A stretch of DNA of 64,000 bases, taken from contig OZ026563.1 of NCBI GenBank assembly GCA_964020155.1, positions 2,601,940-2,665,939 of the forward strand. Reading direction: 5' to 3'. The stretch is from Chondrilla cf. caribensis (taxonomy: Eukaryota > Porifera > Demospongiae > Chondrillida > Chondrillidae). The translations under genes and the position numbers were made by a program. Positions 50,806-63,837 of this stretch are shown one piece after another (within the stretch, counting starts at the first letter, position 1; every line of letters starts with the position of its first letter). Below the pieces are notes generated by a model that did no database searches, was not told the DNA's origin, and worked only from the letters and a program-made list of their open reading frames with translations.

Positions 50806-53800
50806 TACCTGGTAGTAAGCCCACAGGATCTGGAACCCAGCGTGCAAACTCATCATCCATTTGCATACCTTCATTCTCGTTAGATACAGCAAAGAGCTCC
50901 TACAGAGGGAGGGCATTGGGTGAGCTTCAAAGTTGCAGGAAATGTCACAAGTAGAGTACCACTTGGAAATCCACATACATATATACATAGGCACTCCAAA
51001 AGGGTGTGGGGTACAGTGAAATTGAGAGTTGAGTGAAAATGCTTGTAGTCTCCGGGTTTCTTTACATAAAACACTCACATACGTTTAATTCAACTGACAT
51101 GTTGAGAACAGTGAATAGCCCAATGCAGACAGTGAATCATTGGCCACCACTAACTGTATGTAGGTGGATTTACTTGATTATCATCCCAGAGCACAAAACA
51201 ACACAGATCAATACTATAAACATGTCAATCTATAGTATAGTACAGCATGTGTACATACGTAGAATAGCAGTGAGTAAACACAGATCAGGGTACACCCCAC
51301 TACTGATCAGCTGAGAAACAACACAACAAGAACAAAATGTGCTATTGTAGCAAGACAATCTGACTAAAGTATACATGTACATAAACACTCACACACGTAC
51401 CTCTGTCAGCTCACCACCTGAATCTTCAATAAGGCTTGTTACAATACATCTCACTGTGTCATCTCTGGTGCTGTAGAATGTACATACTGTTGTTAAATGA
51501 GGTCACATACACATAGCACACACATGTTTGGTACGTACCTGAGGTATTTCTGAATGGGTTTGCACACTTTCTCCACTGTGTGCCCGCTAGGGTCCAGTAT
51601 GGAGAAGCTTCGAATGGTGGAAAAGTACTGAGTGATAATATCAACAGTGCTAGCACCTGGGTGCAGGAGACGCTGCTTAAACCTGGATAAAGGGAAGATT
51701 GAGGAGTGAGAGGCGTTGGTACATTCAGAGCTTACAGTAGACTTAGAGCACACATGCACACACACACATGCCTGCATATACACAAACACACACACACTCG
51801 CACTCAACTACAGTAGGTACGTACTGCACTGTGCACACAAAGCTATGCCCAATATTATAGATAGTGGTATTCTGATGTGTGAGTGCTATCATCCACTCTA
51901 TCCACACACACACACGGTATGTGAGGTACAGTACAAATTAGTCACTACCGGATATAAGGTGTAGTTGTACCACCCCTAACCAGGATGCATGGTAAGTATG
52001 TAAATGGCACAGGACATACTACATGAGTTACTCTAAGCCTTTGGAATAACTTCTATGATCTACATATGTAATTAACTGGCTGTTCCCATGCAATGTACAA
52101 ACACAACACTACAAACACATATACAAACTAAAATGTGTGTTAATTAACACATGAGCAGACTCACGACTGAGACAATGACAGAACCAATGTACTCCAGCAG
52201 TTGACGTGGTTCAGTGCAACCTGTAGCAGCAGGAGGGGTAGTGACACACACCACGACAAGACATACACAACCATACACACTACTACACAGGCATGCAAAA
52301 CTAACACATTTACAATATACTATGTTAATTCTAAGTGTATACCGTATAGTCGGAAATTTTCACAGAAGAAAAAATTCACTTTATTGTTCATAAATTACCA
52401 ACATGTGTTTTTAATTTTGCAGAAATTGGAGTTAACCCATTGCTACTACGCATATGCACTCTCTTGCTTCAAGAGTGTTCATATGTGCATACACATAAGA
52501 TGCCAAACTTGGTATACTACCAACAGTGAGTCAGGAGAGCACACATATGTACCAAGTAACAGGGTTTGTAGAAGACTGGCCAAAGAGTTTAGTAATGCAT
52601 ACACAAAGTACCATAAATATTGCATAGACCAACGAGATCAACTTGAGGTGTAAGGTTATAACACCAACTGTACATACGTATAGCATGTACACCTTCACAC
52701 GAGACAACAGTAATTCCTATCATCACAATTACTGGTACCATTTTCATACAGCACAATGAATCGTTCAGACCTTTAGTTCCGATAAGGCTGGTTTTGATTC
52801 TGGAAACTCAACAATTATTTCAAAGAGTTTTGAGATCCTAAATAGCCAAACACATATGTACATTACGTAAATAAACGAATTAGGACAATGTTAATTCCAC
52901 ATCAGTCTCAGTACCTGACTTCCGCATATGTTTTATAAGCAAAATACTTTAGTTGACTCTCCCAAAATTCTACAGATCTTGCATCAAGAAAACCTGAAAC
53001 ACAAATAACAAACTTCCCTACAGCACACACACGCGAGGACAACTTTTGTCAAAGCTGTACCAGGCATTTCTCTCAGCCAAGTCATCAATAGCTTCATCAA
53101 CTGTAGCTCTATTGAAGGTAATATGCTTGATTCATAATCCAACAGGGCTTTCTCCTGGATGAACCCAGCAACCTGTACCAAACATACACCATTTCATCCA
53201 CCACCAAACGGACTCGTGACAGGGAGGGCATGTTCACAGACCTTCTTATGGATGGTTTCAACCACAGCACTTGTACACAACACGTCCAAAAGCTGTAAAT
53301 GTTGTAATTGCTGCAAAGCATCAGTGAAGTGGGTCCAGTGGGAAATCAGGTCTTTCTCAGTAAAGTCTACCAGAGAACAAAGACAGAAACTGTTGGACCC
53401 TTCATACATGTCAAGAGTGATGGTGAATTATATTATGTTTATTTTGGTGATTAGACAGGTGTCACAATCACAGTCATTATCAGTCACCCACCAACACCAA
53501 TGCCATTCCCACCTACAAAGTAAATGAAGGCCATAATTAACAGCTGCATGAAAATATCAGACTTTCTAAATGAATTGGTTACCTAATATCCAGAACAATT
53601 ACGTACCATTTTGGAGAAATCTATATTGGAGTTCGGCTTTTAAAATCACCAATTTGCCAAAATAAATCCCTCACCAATATTTCCCGCTACATGATATACA
53701 CAAAAGCACCAACTGCTAACTATACATACGTCCATGGATTTGACAATAATACGCACACTGCATACATGCACAATTGCATGCTAACCTGCCAGATCAATGA

Positions 53801-54680
53801 CCCTACAAGATAGAGGAGGCTGCTCGTTACCAGTCATCAGCCAGTACACATCGCAGAAGGCAGAGACGAGATTGTGCATCATCTGATGAAAATGCACCGG
53901 GACAGTAGTTTTCACAATGCTGACAAGCACTCCACACAAAGTTTTCCACAGATCACTACAGAGATACAAAGGTGGACAAGGGTCAAATACATAGTCACCA
54001 AGTGAATTTCCAACAATCTATATAAGCTCTAACTGTATCATTATCATATAACAGGGAGAAATGGGTGACTCTGAATGCTGAAATCGACAATCTTGTGTAA
54101 TAAATCAATGATAGTGCATTTATGTGAACGAACATCGTAGACCAAGTATGACCACACTGAACCTTCCTTTCTGAGTCATTTGTCCCTTTGTCAACCGTGG
54201 TGATGCAGTAGTTAGGGAACAATCAAGGGTGTGGTTGGGAGTCTTATTTTAGAATAAACGTTAGGAGTGGGTCGTGTTTCAGTTCTACATCAACGATGCT
54301 CCAAACTTTTGATCACTCACTTGTGTGACTTCATTACTGGATGAGAGCACAGTGAATCAAATTGCGACTGTAGAGAACTGAAGAGCTGCTTAATAGCTAA
54401 CGGGAAGACGCCCATAGCCGTCATTGTGTCCTGAGGTAAGAAATAACAGCTCACAATACGGAATTAAGTGTTGTATTCTGACATTTTAATTGTCATACCA
54501 AATTAGTTTGGAAGTGGCCCCAAAAGCATGGTACGAATTCTCGTCCACACTTGATCCTGAACTTTTCTACAAGAAGGATAAATAAAGAGCAAATTCATCG
54601 CATATCCCATGATGATTCCACGATAAAGGCACCAAATTACCGGATAAGTACTGAAGTAGCAAGGGATTGGGATGAGTCAT
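46012..54680 (-). CDS. ANAPC2: Anaphase-promoting complex subunit 2 (cullin-like)
   Basis: About 20 exons follow the order of human APC2. The start ATG is at 54680 ([13 protein letters not shown]), with exons 54641-54680 and 54499-54566 in phase. Next come [19 protein letters not shown] (about 54340-54430), [20 protein letters not shown] (53790-53950), [20 protein letters not shown], and [20 protein letters not shown] (52770-52840). The cullin part reads [20 protein letters not shown] (51534-51684), WVPDPVG (about 50830), [16 protein letters not shown] (50092-50198), [20 protein letters not shown] (49594-49722), [13 protein letters not shown] (about 49070-49155) and [20 protein letters not shown] (48205-48375). 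The C-terminal WHB exons end in [20 protein letters not shown] and [12 protein letters not shown] (46012-46215). APC2 scaffolds the APC/C ubiquitin ligase, holding APC11. Exact borders of middle exons are approximate. Confidence 0.93.
48390..48825. repeat. GGTAAACA(C/T)A minisatellite in APC2 intron
   Basis: About 435 bp of tandem decamer-like words (GGTAAACACA, GGTAAACATA, GGGGACATGG). They are organised into higher-order units of about 30 and 60-70 bp, and the block around 48420-48480 is repeated almost exactly. It abuts the APC2 exon at 48205-48375. The minus strand has no stop in at least two frames and encodes Val-Phe-Thr-Cys-Val-Tyr-like repeats. Confidence 0.93.
50755..50803. repeat. 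(CA)n microsatellite in APC2 intron
   Basis: About 22 CA units immediately beside the APC2 exon ending [10 protein letters not shown] (about 50813-50900). Confidence 0.95.
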
Positions 54681-54726
54681 TTTTCTCTGCCGCGGAAAAC
54701 GGAGAAATTAGATCACGTGTCTAAAA
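54681..54726. promoter_or_regulatory. 46-bp gap between divergent APC2 and PAF-AH start codons
   Basis: The two ATGs are only 46 bp apart on opposite strands, so the transcription units must share promoter sequence or overlap in their 5' UTRs. The gap contains ATCACGTG-like sequence (E-box CACGTG near 54714-54719), a candidate bHLH/USF site. Confidence 0.6.
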
Positions 54727-57700
54727 ATGGCCACCGGAAATCTACGGTCTTATAGTACAGATAAATTCCCGCAGTTGACTGGAGACTATGGGGTGGGTGC
54801 TTTTGACGTCCTTCCGAGCCTAGATGGAGAAGAACCAATGATGATAAGGCTCTACTATCCTACCAAGAGAAAATTTCATGAAGTATTTCAATCCCAATTG
54901 ATCCCTTGTGTATCAAGTAACGGCTATCGTTACACCAAAGCGGCCATACTTGCCAATAACTTTGTTTCGAGCTTCTTTGCAGCACCAATGGCTTACTTGG
55001 CAACTAGGTTCTCAAGTAGGTAACACTTGTCTTGTGTGTAATACGTGAGCACAAATCTTATGATTGAGATACACTGTTGCAGGGGTTGGGGGTTAGCAGA
55101 ATGTACTAGAGTGCTTCTTTGGTTTGGAATTGTCCTTTTGTGTATCATTGTTCCCTGATTTGAGTTGTGTTTCCCCTGTTGTTTTCGGTCATATTTCCTA
55201 TCATTTAATGCAATGTTGGGGTTTTCCCTTCAGTAGGTAATTCACAAGGGTTCAAGTGTGAAAGCTTAACAGATATCATTGATGACTGTTAGGCTCAGAA
55301 ACAGACATTTACTATGACATAATGTACCTGTGAGGAATTACAAGCTCTTGACTTTTGAATAACTACTAATTCAATGTTTATTACAGTATGCGTTAAAATT
55401 TCCGTTACTGTATGTCATTTTAATCTCAGTCATGTCTATTCTATAGATATGCATATTCCTGCCATTGCCCGTGCCCCTCCACTAGAAGGTGATCGATTTC
55501 CTGTTGTCATATTCTCCCATGGTCTAAGTGCCATGAGAAGTGTGTACAGTATGATCCACTGTGACCTGGCCTCTCAAGGCTACATAGTAGCTGCTGTGGA
55601 ACACAAGTGAGCAGTTGACAGTGTTCAGTGACTGTTTGATGGTGAGAGTACTGGTGTGTCCCACCCTTAGAGATGGCTCTGCTTGTCTGTCTCACACCAA
55701 AACCAAATCTGAGACTACACAAGGAGACGAACCAGTCTATGAGGACAAGTGGATAGAATACATAAAGACAGATACCAATGCTTTGCCCCTGCGTTATGAT
55801 CAGGTATGTGCATTATGTATGTGATTATTAGGGTGAACCTAAACAGGACCCTCACTTGTGAGTTGAACAGCATAACCTGTCTGTGAATGTATGTCAACTT
55901 CAATGACCAGGTATTTATCCTGCTAATCAATGCAAAAGGCCATTTGGGTCCAGGGAAATATCATTTGACATGCATGCATTAGGACACTGTCCGCAAGCCT
56001 TTGAGAGTGTTAGTTTCTATAAGTGACTCTCTATGGATCCAGCGTAGATAAGACCTGCTGGTAGACATTCACCCAGGTCACCTGTTACGATGGGACTGCT
56101 GACCCTACTCCAGTCTAGCTTCTGTCATCTCACTGTTGTGGGCAGTGAGGTTCTGTCCTCTCTGTCGCACTTTCCTTGATGTTCAAATCTTTGTTGGTGT
56201 TCCCCTTCACTTCAGGCTGCAGGTTTTACACACGAATGTCATGTACTGTGACCACATCATAGGTGTCTGCTCTTATCCTCAGTACAATAGCATTGCATCA
56301 AGTTCTACAAATGCACATGATCAGGCTCAGTCGAGCCCCTTTAGACTACATCTGAATTAGTTTGTTACACTTTCTGTTTGGTCTCCTAGTATAAGAATTT
56401 GAACAATGTTCGAATTCCCACATTTTGTGACTTTCAGGTTAAGCAAAGAGCATCTGAAATGGGTTTGGCATTAGATTTTATAACCAACCTTGATGGAGGA
56501 AAGGGGTTCAAAGATCATTTGGATAATGACTTTGACTTTAGTCAATTCAAGGTAACATACAATTATAAATGTGTTGTCTATGCAGTTATAAGTATTGGAA
56601 TGTGTCTCTATATCTTTAGGACAAGATCGATTTGGATCATGTAGTCGTAATGGGTCATTCCTACGGTGGAGGTACTACTGTAGTGACACTGGCTAATGAT
56701 CCCAGATTCAAGTATGCATGTATCAGTAGTCTGTAGAGCTGCTTTTTTCAACAATACTTCACATTACAGGTGTGGTGTGGGTCTTGATACATGGATGTTT
56801 CCTGTGTACAAAGAGGTGTATGATCTGGTGAAGGCACCTCTTGTGTTCATCAATTCTTGGGATTTCCAGTGGCCAGAGAACATTAAGTCTATGCAGAAAC
56901 TTGTGAAGGAGTCCGACGAAAGTGGTGTGTGTAGACTATGTGTTTGTGTATCAGGTTGAAAGTAATCAATGTTGAATTCATTTCTTGTTCTCCCCGCAGG
57001 ATTCTCTCCTTGTCAAATGTTCACTCTCAGGTATGGTTTATTGTGGACTGTCGAGGCCTTCACTCAGTTTGGGGAGGGGTGGTCTCTTGAATTATCATGT
57101 GTCAAACACTACTTCTTCTGAGAGAAAGTATCACCATAGCAACTAACCAATATCCTCGAGGTTTTTATGGTTACCAGGACTTGCGGCCATTCTGGTTGCC
57201 GTGGTGACCAGTCTGTCCCGGCAGCGGGAACCATTTGATACAACTGTTTGTCCTTGCTAGGACTCATTCATATGGCATTGGTTGCCATGGTGGTTCAAAT
57301 AGCCCTATTAACCTCTGGGCAGACCTTGGACAAATAGTATCTATCTGATACTTTCTTGTAATTCAACCAATTACATTTTGTCATTAAAGTGTTCTTAGCC
57401 GGCAAGTAACTTTTCAATCTGATTTTCTTTGTAGGGGAAGCCACCACACTAGCCACAGTGACATGCCGTTCACGACACCAGCTTATGTCATGAAGTGGTT
57501 GGGATACTATGCACCCGATGGGGATATTTATGAGGTGTTTGATGCCAGTTTACAAGTTACGTATGCTTTCCTGAAGAGACACCTTTGGAGTGGTAGGTGG
57601 AGTACATCAAGGTGTGACCCTTGTACCGAGATGTTAACTGTATGTGTCTACTGTTTGTAGATCCCTCTCCTCAGCCCATCCTAGATGGTGGGGATGGTCA

Positions 57701-57773
57701 GCACAGATTAGTCATCAGTGGAACCAACGTTGATGTCTCAGGTTCAGACCGGGAAGTGGATGAAGCCACTTAA
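54727..57773 (+). CDS. Platelet-activating-factor acetylhydrolase, copy 1
   Basis: PAF-AH type phospholipase A2 (PAFAH2/PLA2G7 family), which hydrolyses sn-2 acetyl or oxidised short acyl chains. Nine exons are in phase: 54727-55015, 55447-55606, 55671-55803, 56438-56551, 56620-56711, 56770-56924, 57000-57030, 57435-57592 and 57661-57773, giving 414 aa. The core reads RFPVVIFSHGLSAMRSVYSM (oxyanion region). The nucleophile serine is in VVVMGHSYGGGT, the Asp in CGVGLDTWMFP, and the catalytic His in GSHHTSHSDMPF. With no signal peptide it resembles intracellular PAFAH2 rather than the secreted enzyme. The copy at 59841-63143 has the same exon lengths. Confidence 0.95.
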
Positions 57774-59640
57774 TCACAGATTGTATAATAATAATTATGT
57801 AATCAACATCAGATTCTGACCCGGAAAAATATATATTGCATATATTTTGTATGAACAAGTTATTTTTATAATATAATAAAATATATTATATATGTATCCT
57901 ATTATAGCAGCCCTGGATTTGAGCTGTTTTGTTATGGATTTTAAACCACACAAAGTTGGCTATGAGGTTCACAAATTTGTGACCCTGTTGAAGTACAGTC
58001 ACCACATGTGACCCTTAATTAGTTTCCCTTAAGAAAACAAACTTGAAAACATAATCAGTAATACTATATATACACGTAATTAACAGCTAGGATATGGTTC
58101 CGGTCCTGCCTGCATAAACAGCTCATGTTTTATTGTTTTGACCTGAGAACAGGAAAACAGCTCAAGTCCAGAAAGTGCATGGTTGATGAATAATTGAAGG
58201 TTGTATAAAACAATCTGTTTATATTATACATATTTGAAGTCAAGAATTGGCTGAGCCCTGACCTCAAGGAGGATATCCTGAACTTAAACCATACAAACCA
58301 TGCATTTTGTCACACCATCATGCATGTAGATGGAGGAATTCAGAATAATTCAATTACTGTACGTGGGATTATAAGTAGGCTAGTGTGTATGTGTGTGCTA
58401 TATAATATCTCAAGCAGAGTAATCCACTCCCTAGTTTATGCATTGTGGCAGCTGATCACGAATGGTGCATGACCGCTTGGTATGGGTCATACACAACAGC
58501 ACACTCCCTGGACATATTTAGCCTTTTTAGAATTGTTTTTTGTGTGAACCAGAACGTCACCCTCTGATTGAAGCACAGATCAGATTATATTTATTAATGT
58601 AGTTCTACATTTAATTAGTGAGAGTGATCAGTGTACACTTATATAATAATATTCCGGCAAAGTGTGAAAATCACATGCTTACTTTCCGAGAGAGTGAAAT
58701 TGTGGCATCATAAAATACTCCATCAATATTAATTCACACCTGAAACCTATATTAATTTTATTTTACTGTTACATTTGTATCTCATGCACACAGCCTTCAA
58801 GTAATAGTGTTACTGTATTAAAATGATGGAGGGGTCTTGTTCCAAAAGTGAAGTGTATGTGCACAAAAGTGAAGGAAGTCAGAAACAGAGACAAAATTTA
58901 AAGACCTGGAAGAGGAGCTGAAAGGTTTGAAGGTAAAAAGTAAGACCAGCAAATTCTGAATTGCATAACATTCCAAATAAACCTAACATAAATAAGGCAC
59001 CACTGTAACTTGTAGATCATGCACATTAGTTTTCTTAGGGGAAAAGATAATAGTGTTCCAGTATATTACTAAGGGGAGTCAATGAACAATGCTTGGTGAT
59101 AATCTGGACATGAAGACACTTCTGAATCAGCAAAATAATGAAAAATTGATTTAAATTTATTATTTAAATTATATAGGATTACTGGAGATTAGGTCACAAA
59201 AACATTAATATTACTCCTAAAATCGAAGCTGCTAATAAAGTGTTCAAAATGCTTCAAGAAATTAAGGATAATAAATATTATGCATGAAATAGCCAGCTGG
59301 TAAATATCAACACAACAACACTGACATTCAGGTGGTCCATGCACTTATAGGGTCTTGCATAAAGATGTCGAAGGAATCATGTTGCATGGGAGTTAAATTG
59401 TTTGGTGTCATGTGGGGAGTTGTTTGCAATTGGTATCTATGGTATCATGCCAGGGAGATTGTTGATTGCCTATATACAAGGTTGTTGTTCATAGCATGGA
59501 AGGCAACTGCAAGGAGTACTTGACAAGGAACAGCTTGTGAAGTGGCAATTTTGATAGGATTTTTTATGTCGGACTCACAAGAGCTAAGGTTAGATATACG
59601 TATGTAGTTCTACATTAAATATTATGTTACTAGATCAGAA
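57774..59640. other. Spacer between tandem PAF-AH genes
   Basis: AT-rich sequence with no gene recognised. A short open frame at 59332-59523 has no support. Confidence 0.55.
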
Positions 59641-59649
59641 TTTGATTAT

Positions 59650-59745
59650 AGAACTTGTATTGAGGATAAGAGCAGACACCTATAATGTGATCAAAGTATA
59701 TGACTTTTGCGTGCAAAATATCCAGCCCGAAGTGAAGACCAAGGA
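59650..59745 (-). repeat. Inverted fragment of PAF-AH intron 3
   Basis: The reverse complement of this segment aligns with 56197-56290 in the third intron of copy 1 and its counterpart near 61400-61480. The shared core is AGGTGTCTGCTCTTATCCTC. It lies in opposite orientation just upstream of copy 2. Confidence 0.7.
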
Positions 59746-59840
59746 AGTTTAAACCTCGAGGAAAGCGTGTGGGCCAGAACAGAGGGTGACTGCCCAAACT
59801 AGCTAGCAGATGGAAGAAAATTAGATCACGCGTCTAGAAA

Positions 59841-62800
59841 ATGGCCACCGGCAATCCACGGGTCTATAGTACAGATACTTTCCCGCGGTTAACTGGAGAC
59901 TATGGGGTGGGAGCCTTTGACGTACTTCCAAGTCTGAATGAAGAAGAACCACTGATGATAAGGCTCTACTATCCTACCAAGAGAAAATGTCATGAAGTAC
60001 CTCAATCTCAATTGATCCCTTGTGTATCAAGTAACGCCTATCGTTACACCAAAGCGGTCATGATTGCCAATAACTTTGTTTCGAGTTTCTTTGCAGCACC
60101 AATGGCTTACTTGGCAACTAAGTTATCAAGTAAGTAACACTTGTCCTGTGTATAATACGTGAACACAAGGTTTAGGTCCAATAGGATCGATATAAGTCGG
60201 AAATTCTCCAACTTGTGCAGCAGTTTATTATAGATATAGTTGTTTTCGATTATATTTGCCACCATTGAATGCCGCGTTGGCGTTTGCCTTCAATAGGTAA
60301 TTCACTAGGCGTTCAAATGTGACAACTTGACAGATGTCATTGATGACTTAGTCTCAGAGACAAACACTTACGTATTATCACGTATAAAAGTGAGAATTTA
60401 GATGCTCTTCTCTTGACGTTTTTAATGTACTGTATTACTATGCCAGATAGTAACTGCTAATCTACTATTTATTTCAGTGAACATTAAAATCGTATAGTTA
60501 CTGTATTACAAATTCCACCTATGTGATTTACTCTCAGTCATGTCTATTTTATAGGTGGACATTTTCCTGCCATTGCCCATGCCCCTCTGCTAGAAGGTGA
60601 TCGATTTCCTGTTGTCATATTCTCCCATGGTCTGACTGCGATGAGAAGTATGTATAGTATGATCCACTGTGACCTGGCCTCTCAGGGCTACATAGTAGCT
60701 GCTGTGGAACACAAGTGAGCAGTTGACAGTGTTCAGTGACTAACAGGTGTTTGATGGTGAGAGTACTGGTGTGTCCCACCCTTAGAGATGGCTCTGCTTG
60801 TCTGTCTCACACCAAAACCAAATCTGAGACTACACAAGGAGACGAACCAGTCTATGAGGACAAGTGGATAGAATACATAAAGACAGATACCAATGCTTTG
60901 CCCCTGCGTTATGATCAGGTATGTGGATTATATATGTGATTATTAGGGTGAACCTAAACAAGACCCCCACCTGTGAGCTGAACAGCATAACCTGTCTGTG
61001 AACATATGTTAACTCTAATGACCAGGTATTTATCCTGCTAATCAATCCAAAAGGCCATTTGGGTCCAGGGAAATATCATTTGGCACGCATGCATTAGGTC
61101 ATTGTCCGTAAGCCTTTGAGAGTGTTAGTTTCTATAAGTGACTGTCTATGGACCAGTGTAGATAAGACCTGCTGGTAGAATTCGCCTAGGTCACCTATTA
61201 CAATGGGACTGCTGATCCTACTCCAGTCTAACTTCTGTCATCTCACTGTTTGGGGTAGTGAGGTTCTGTCCTCTCTGTCGCAGTTTCCTTGATGTCCAAA
61301 TCTTTGTTGGTGTATCGGGTATCGGGTATTCTTATTTAATGTGGGGAACCGTTAGCCATAGGCTATTTGAGTGGCACCCACTTTGTGGTGTTCCCCTTCA
61401 CTTCAGGCAGCAGGTTTTACACACAAATGTCATGTACTGTGACCACATCATAGGTGTCTGCTCTTATCCTCAGTACAATAGCATTGTGTCAAGTCCCACA
61501 AATGTACATGATTAGGCTCAGTCGAGCCCTTCAGACTACATCTGAATTAGTTTGTTACACTATCTTTTCAGTCTCTTGTTATAACCATTGAACAATGTTC
61601 AAATTTCCACATTTTGTGACTTTCAGGTTAAGCAAAGAGCATCTGAAATGGGTTTGGCATTAGATTTTATAACCAACCTTGATGGAGGAAAGGGGTTCAA
61701 AGATCATTTGGATAATGACTTCGACTTTAGTCAATTCAAGGTAAAATTATACAATTATAAATGTGTTGTCTATGCAGTTATAAGTATTAGAATGTGTCTC
61801 TATATCTTTAGGACAAGATCGATTTGGATCATGTAGTCGTAATGGGTCATTCTTACGGTGGAGGTACTACTGTAGTGACCTTGGCTAATGACCCAAGATT
61901 CAAGTATGTACAGTACCTACAGTGTGTTATATCAATGGTGGACTGGTTTTCTTCAAATTTCACACCACAGGTGTGGTGTGGGTCTTGATACATGGATGTT
62001 TCCTGTGTACAAAGAGGTGTATGATCTGGTGAAGGCACCTCTTGTGTTCATCAATTCTTGGGATTTCCAGTGGCCAGAGAACATTAAGTCTATGCAGAAA
62101 TTGGTGAAGGAGTCTGATGAAAGTGGTGTGTGCAGATCATGTGTTTTTCTATCAGGTTGAAAGTAATCAATGTTGAGTTCATTTCTTGTCTCCCACAGGA
62201 TTCTCTCCTTGTCAAATGTTCACTCTCAGGTATGGTTTGATTGGACTCTTGAAGGCTTCACTCAGTTTGGGGAGGGGCAGTCTTGTTATCATGTGTCAAG
62301 CAATACTTTTTGTGAAAGTATCACCATAGCAACTAACCAATATCCACAAGGTTTCTGTGGTTACCAGAACTCACATCCATTCTGGTTGCCATGGTGACCA
62401 GTCTATCCCAGCAGCAGGAACCGTATGGTCCGCTGCCAAATACAGTCCCCAGGGACTGGAAATAGCGGCAAAACCAGTCCATTCATCCCTAACCCTAACC
62501 CTAACCATTTTTGATGGCATATTGAGTCCCAGGGAGACCAAATATGGTGCCAAGAAATGTCTGGGGGACCAGTCTAGGCGGAGACCACTTTTCGTATGAC
62601 AGTGCAACTGTTTGTCCTTGTTAGGACTGATTCATATGACGATGGTTGCCATGGTGGTTAATTCAAATAGCCCTATTAACCTCAGTCAGACCTTGAACTT
62701 GCAATAACATCTATCCCGATATTTGTTTTAATTCAACCAAATATAGTCTGTCATTAAAGTGTGCTTAGCTAGCAATTAACTTATCAATCTGATTTTCTCC

Positions 62801-63143
62801 GTAGGGGAAGCCACCACATAAGCCACAGTGACATGCCGTTCGTGACACCAGCTTATGTCATGAAGTGGATGGGATACTATGCACCAGATGGGGATGTTTA
62901 CGAGGTATTTGATGCCAGTTTACAAGTTACGTATGCTTTCCTGAAAAGACACCTTTGGAGTGGTAGGTGGAGTACATCAAGGTGTGACCCTTGTACCATG
63001 ATGTTAACTGCATGTGTCTACTGTTTGTAGATCCCTCTCCTCAGCCCATCCTAGATGGTGGGGATGGTCAGCACAGATTAGTCATGAGTGGAACCAACGT
63101 TAATGTCTCAGGTTCAGATGGGGAAGTGGATGAAGCAACTTAA
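59841..63143 (+). CDS. Platelet-activating-factor acetylhydrolase, copy 2
   Basis: A tandem duplicate with nine exons of identical length: 59841-60129, 60555-60714, 60786-60918, 61627-61740, 61812-61903, 61971-62125, 62199-62229, 62805-62962 and 63031-63143, giving 414 aa. All catalytic elements are intact: VVVMGHSYGGGT, CGVGLDTWMFP and GSHHISHSDMPF. Exons 3-6 are almost identical to copy 1, and differences cluster in exons 1 and 2. Introns 3-5 are also highly similar, so the duplication is recent or homogenised. Intron 7 carries a 171-bp insertion missing from copy 1. The similarity extends only about 20 bp upstream of the ATG (TTAGATCACGCGTCTAGAAA), so the promoter is different. Confidence 0.95.
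62428..62598. mobile_element. 171-bp insertion with (CCCTAA)3 in PAF-AH copy 2 intron
   Basis: Copy 1 lacks this block between otherwise alignable intron sequence. It is bounded by the direct repeat CGTATG (62422-62427 and 62593-62598), consistent with a 6-bp target duplication. It contains CCCTAACCCTAACCCTAACC around 62489-62508, and its halves are imperfect inverted repeats of each other around CCCCAGGGACTGG. No coding potential. Confidence 0.6.
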
Positions 63144-63837
63144 TCACAGAGATTGAATAATTTATTACAAATAATACTTACAATCATCAGAAATATTGTA
63201 TTTATTATTATACATATATACATTGTATGTGCCTCTTATATATTCTTCCAAATGCAAGTGTGCTTCAAACAAGACAAATGACCAATTCTTGATGTGGAAT
63301 GAATAACTGTTCGTCTATATAAGAGATAAAATCTTGAAATGATTCATGGAATGATTTCAAGATTTTATCTCTTATATAGATATTTCCATGCAGGTGTAAT
63401 ATTAAAAGGTATAAAATTATATATACACTACAGCAGGATAGGGGTGGTGATGGGCTATATTATATATATATATATATACAGTATTTTCAAAGAAATGAAT
63501 TTTATCACCAAGTAATAGCAGTCCATTAACTTCAATTATCAAGTGTCCAACAAAACATTTAAACTTTCATGCAATTGTACATTCAAAGGTTTCTGCTCAC
63601 AAATACTTGCCTCCATGCATGGATGCACTGCTGTATGTACAGCAGGGAGCTAATGTAACACACAGACACACACGCGCACGCACACACACTCATACATAAT
63701 ATACATTTCATTAGTAGTAGTAGTAGTATTAATCCCTGTGCTATGATATGATTAGGTTAATGGCATAATATCTAGATGTAATCGATTCTCTGTTGCACGT
63801 TTTGTTAGGTCTCTTTGTACAAAAATGCACATGCAAT
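63144..63837. other. 3' flank of PAF-AH copy 2
   Basis: AT-rich sequence with a (TA)n run (about 63455-63478), the perfect hairpin and a TAG trinucleotide run (63714-63728). No gene is seen. Confidence 0.6.
63315..63379. repeat. Perfect 26-bp hairpin
   Basis: Arm 63315-63340 (CTATATAAGAGATAAAATCT...) and arm 63354-63379 are exact reverse complements around a 13-nt loop. It lies about 170 bp downstream of the copy 2 stop codon. Confidence 0.9.

Noticed and set aside
59332..59523. 63-codon ORF between the PAF-AH copies
   Set aside because: Short, low-complexity context, no recognised family, no splice partners.
62489..62508. Telomere end (CCCTAA repeats)
   Set aside because: Only three to four units in an intron with coding sequence on both sides, so an interstitial element rather than a chromosome end.
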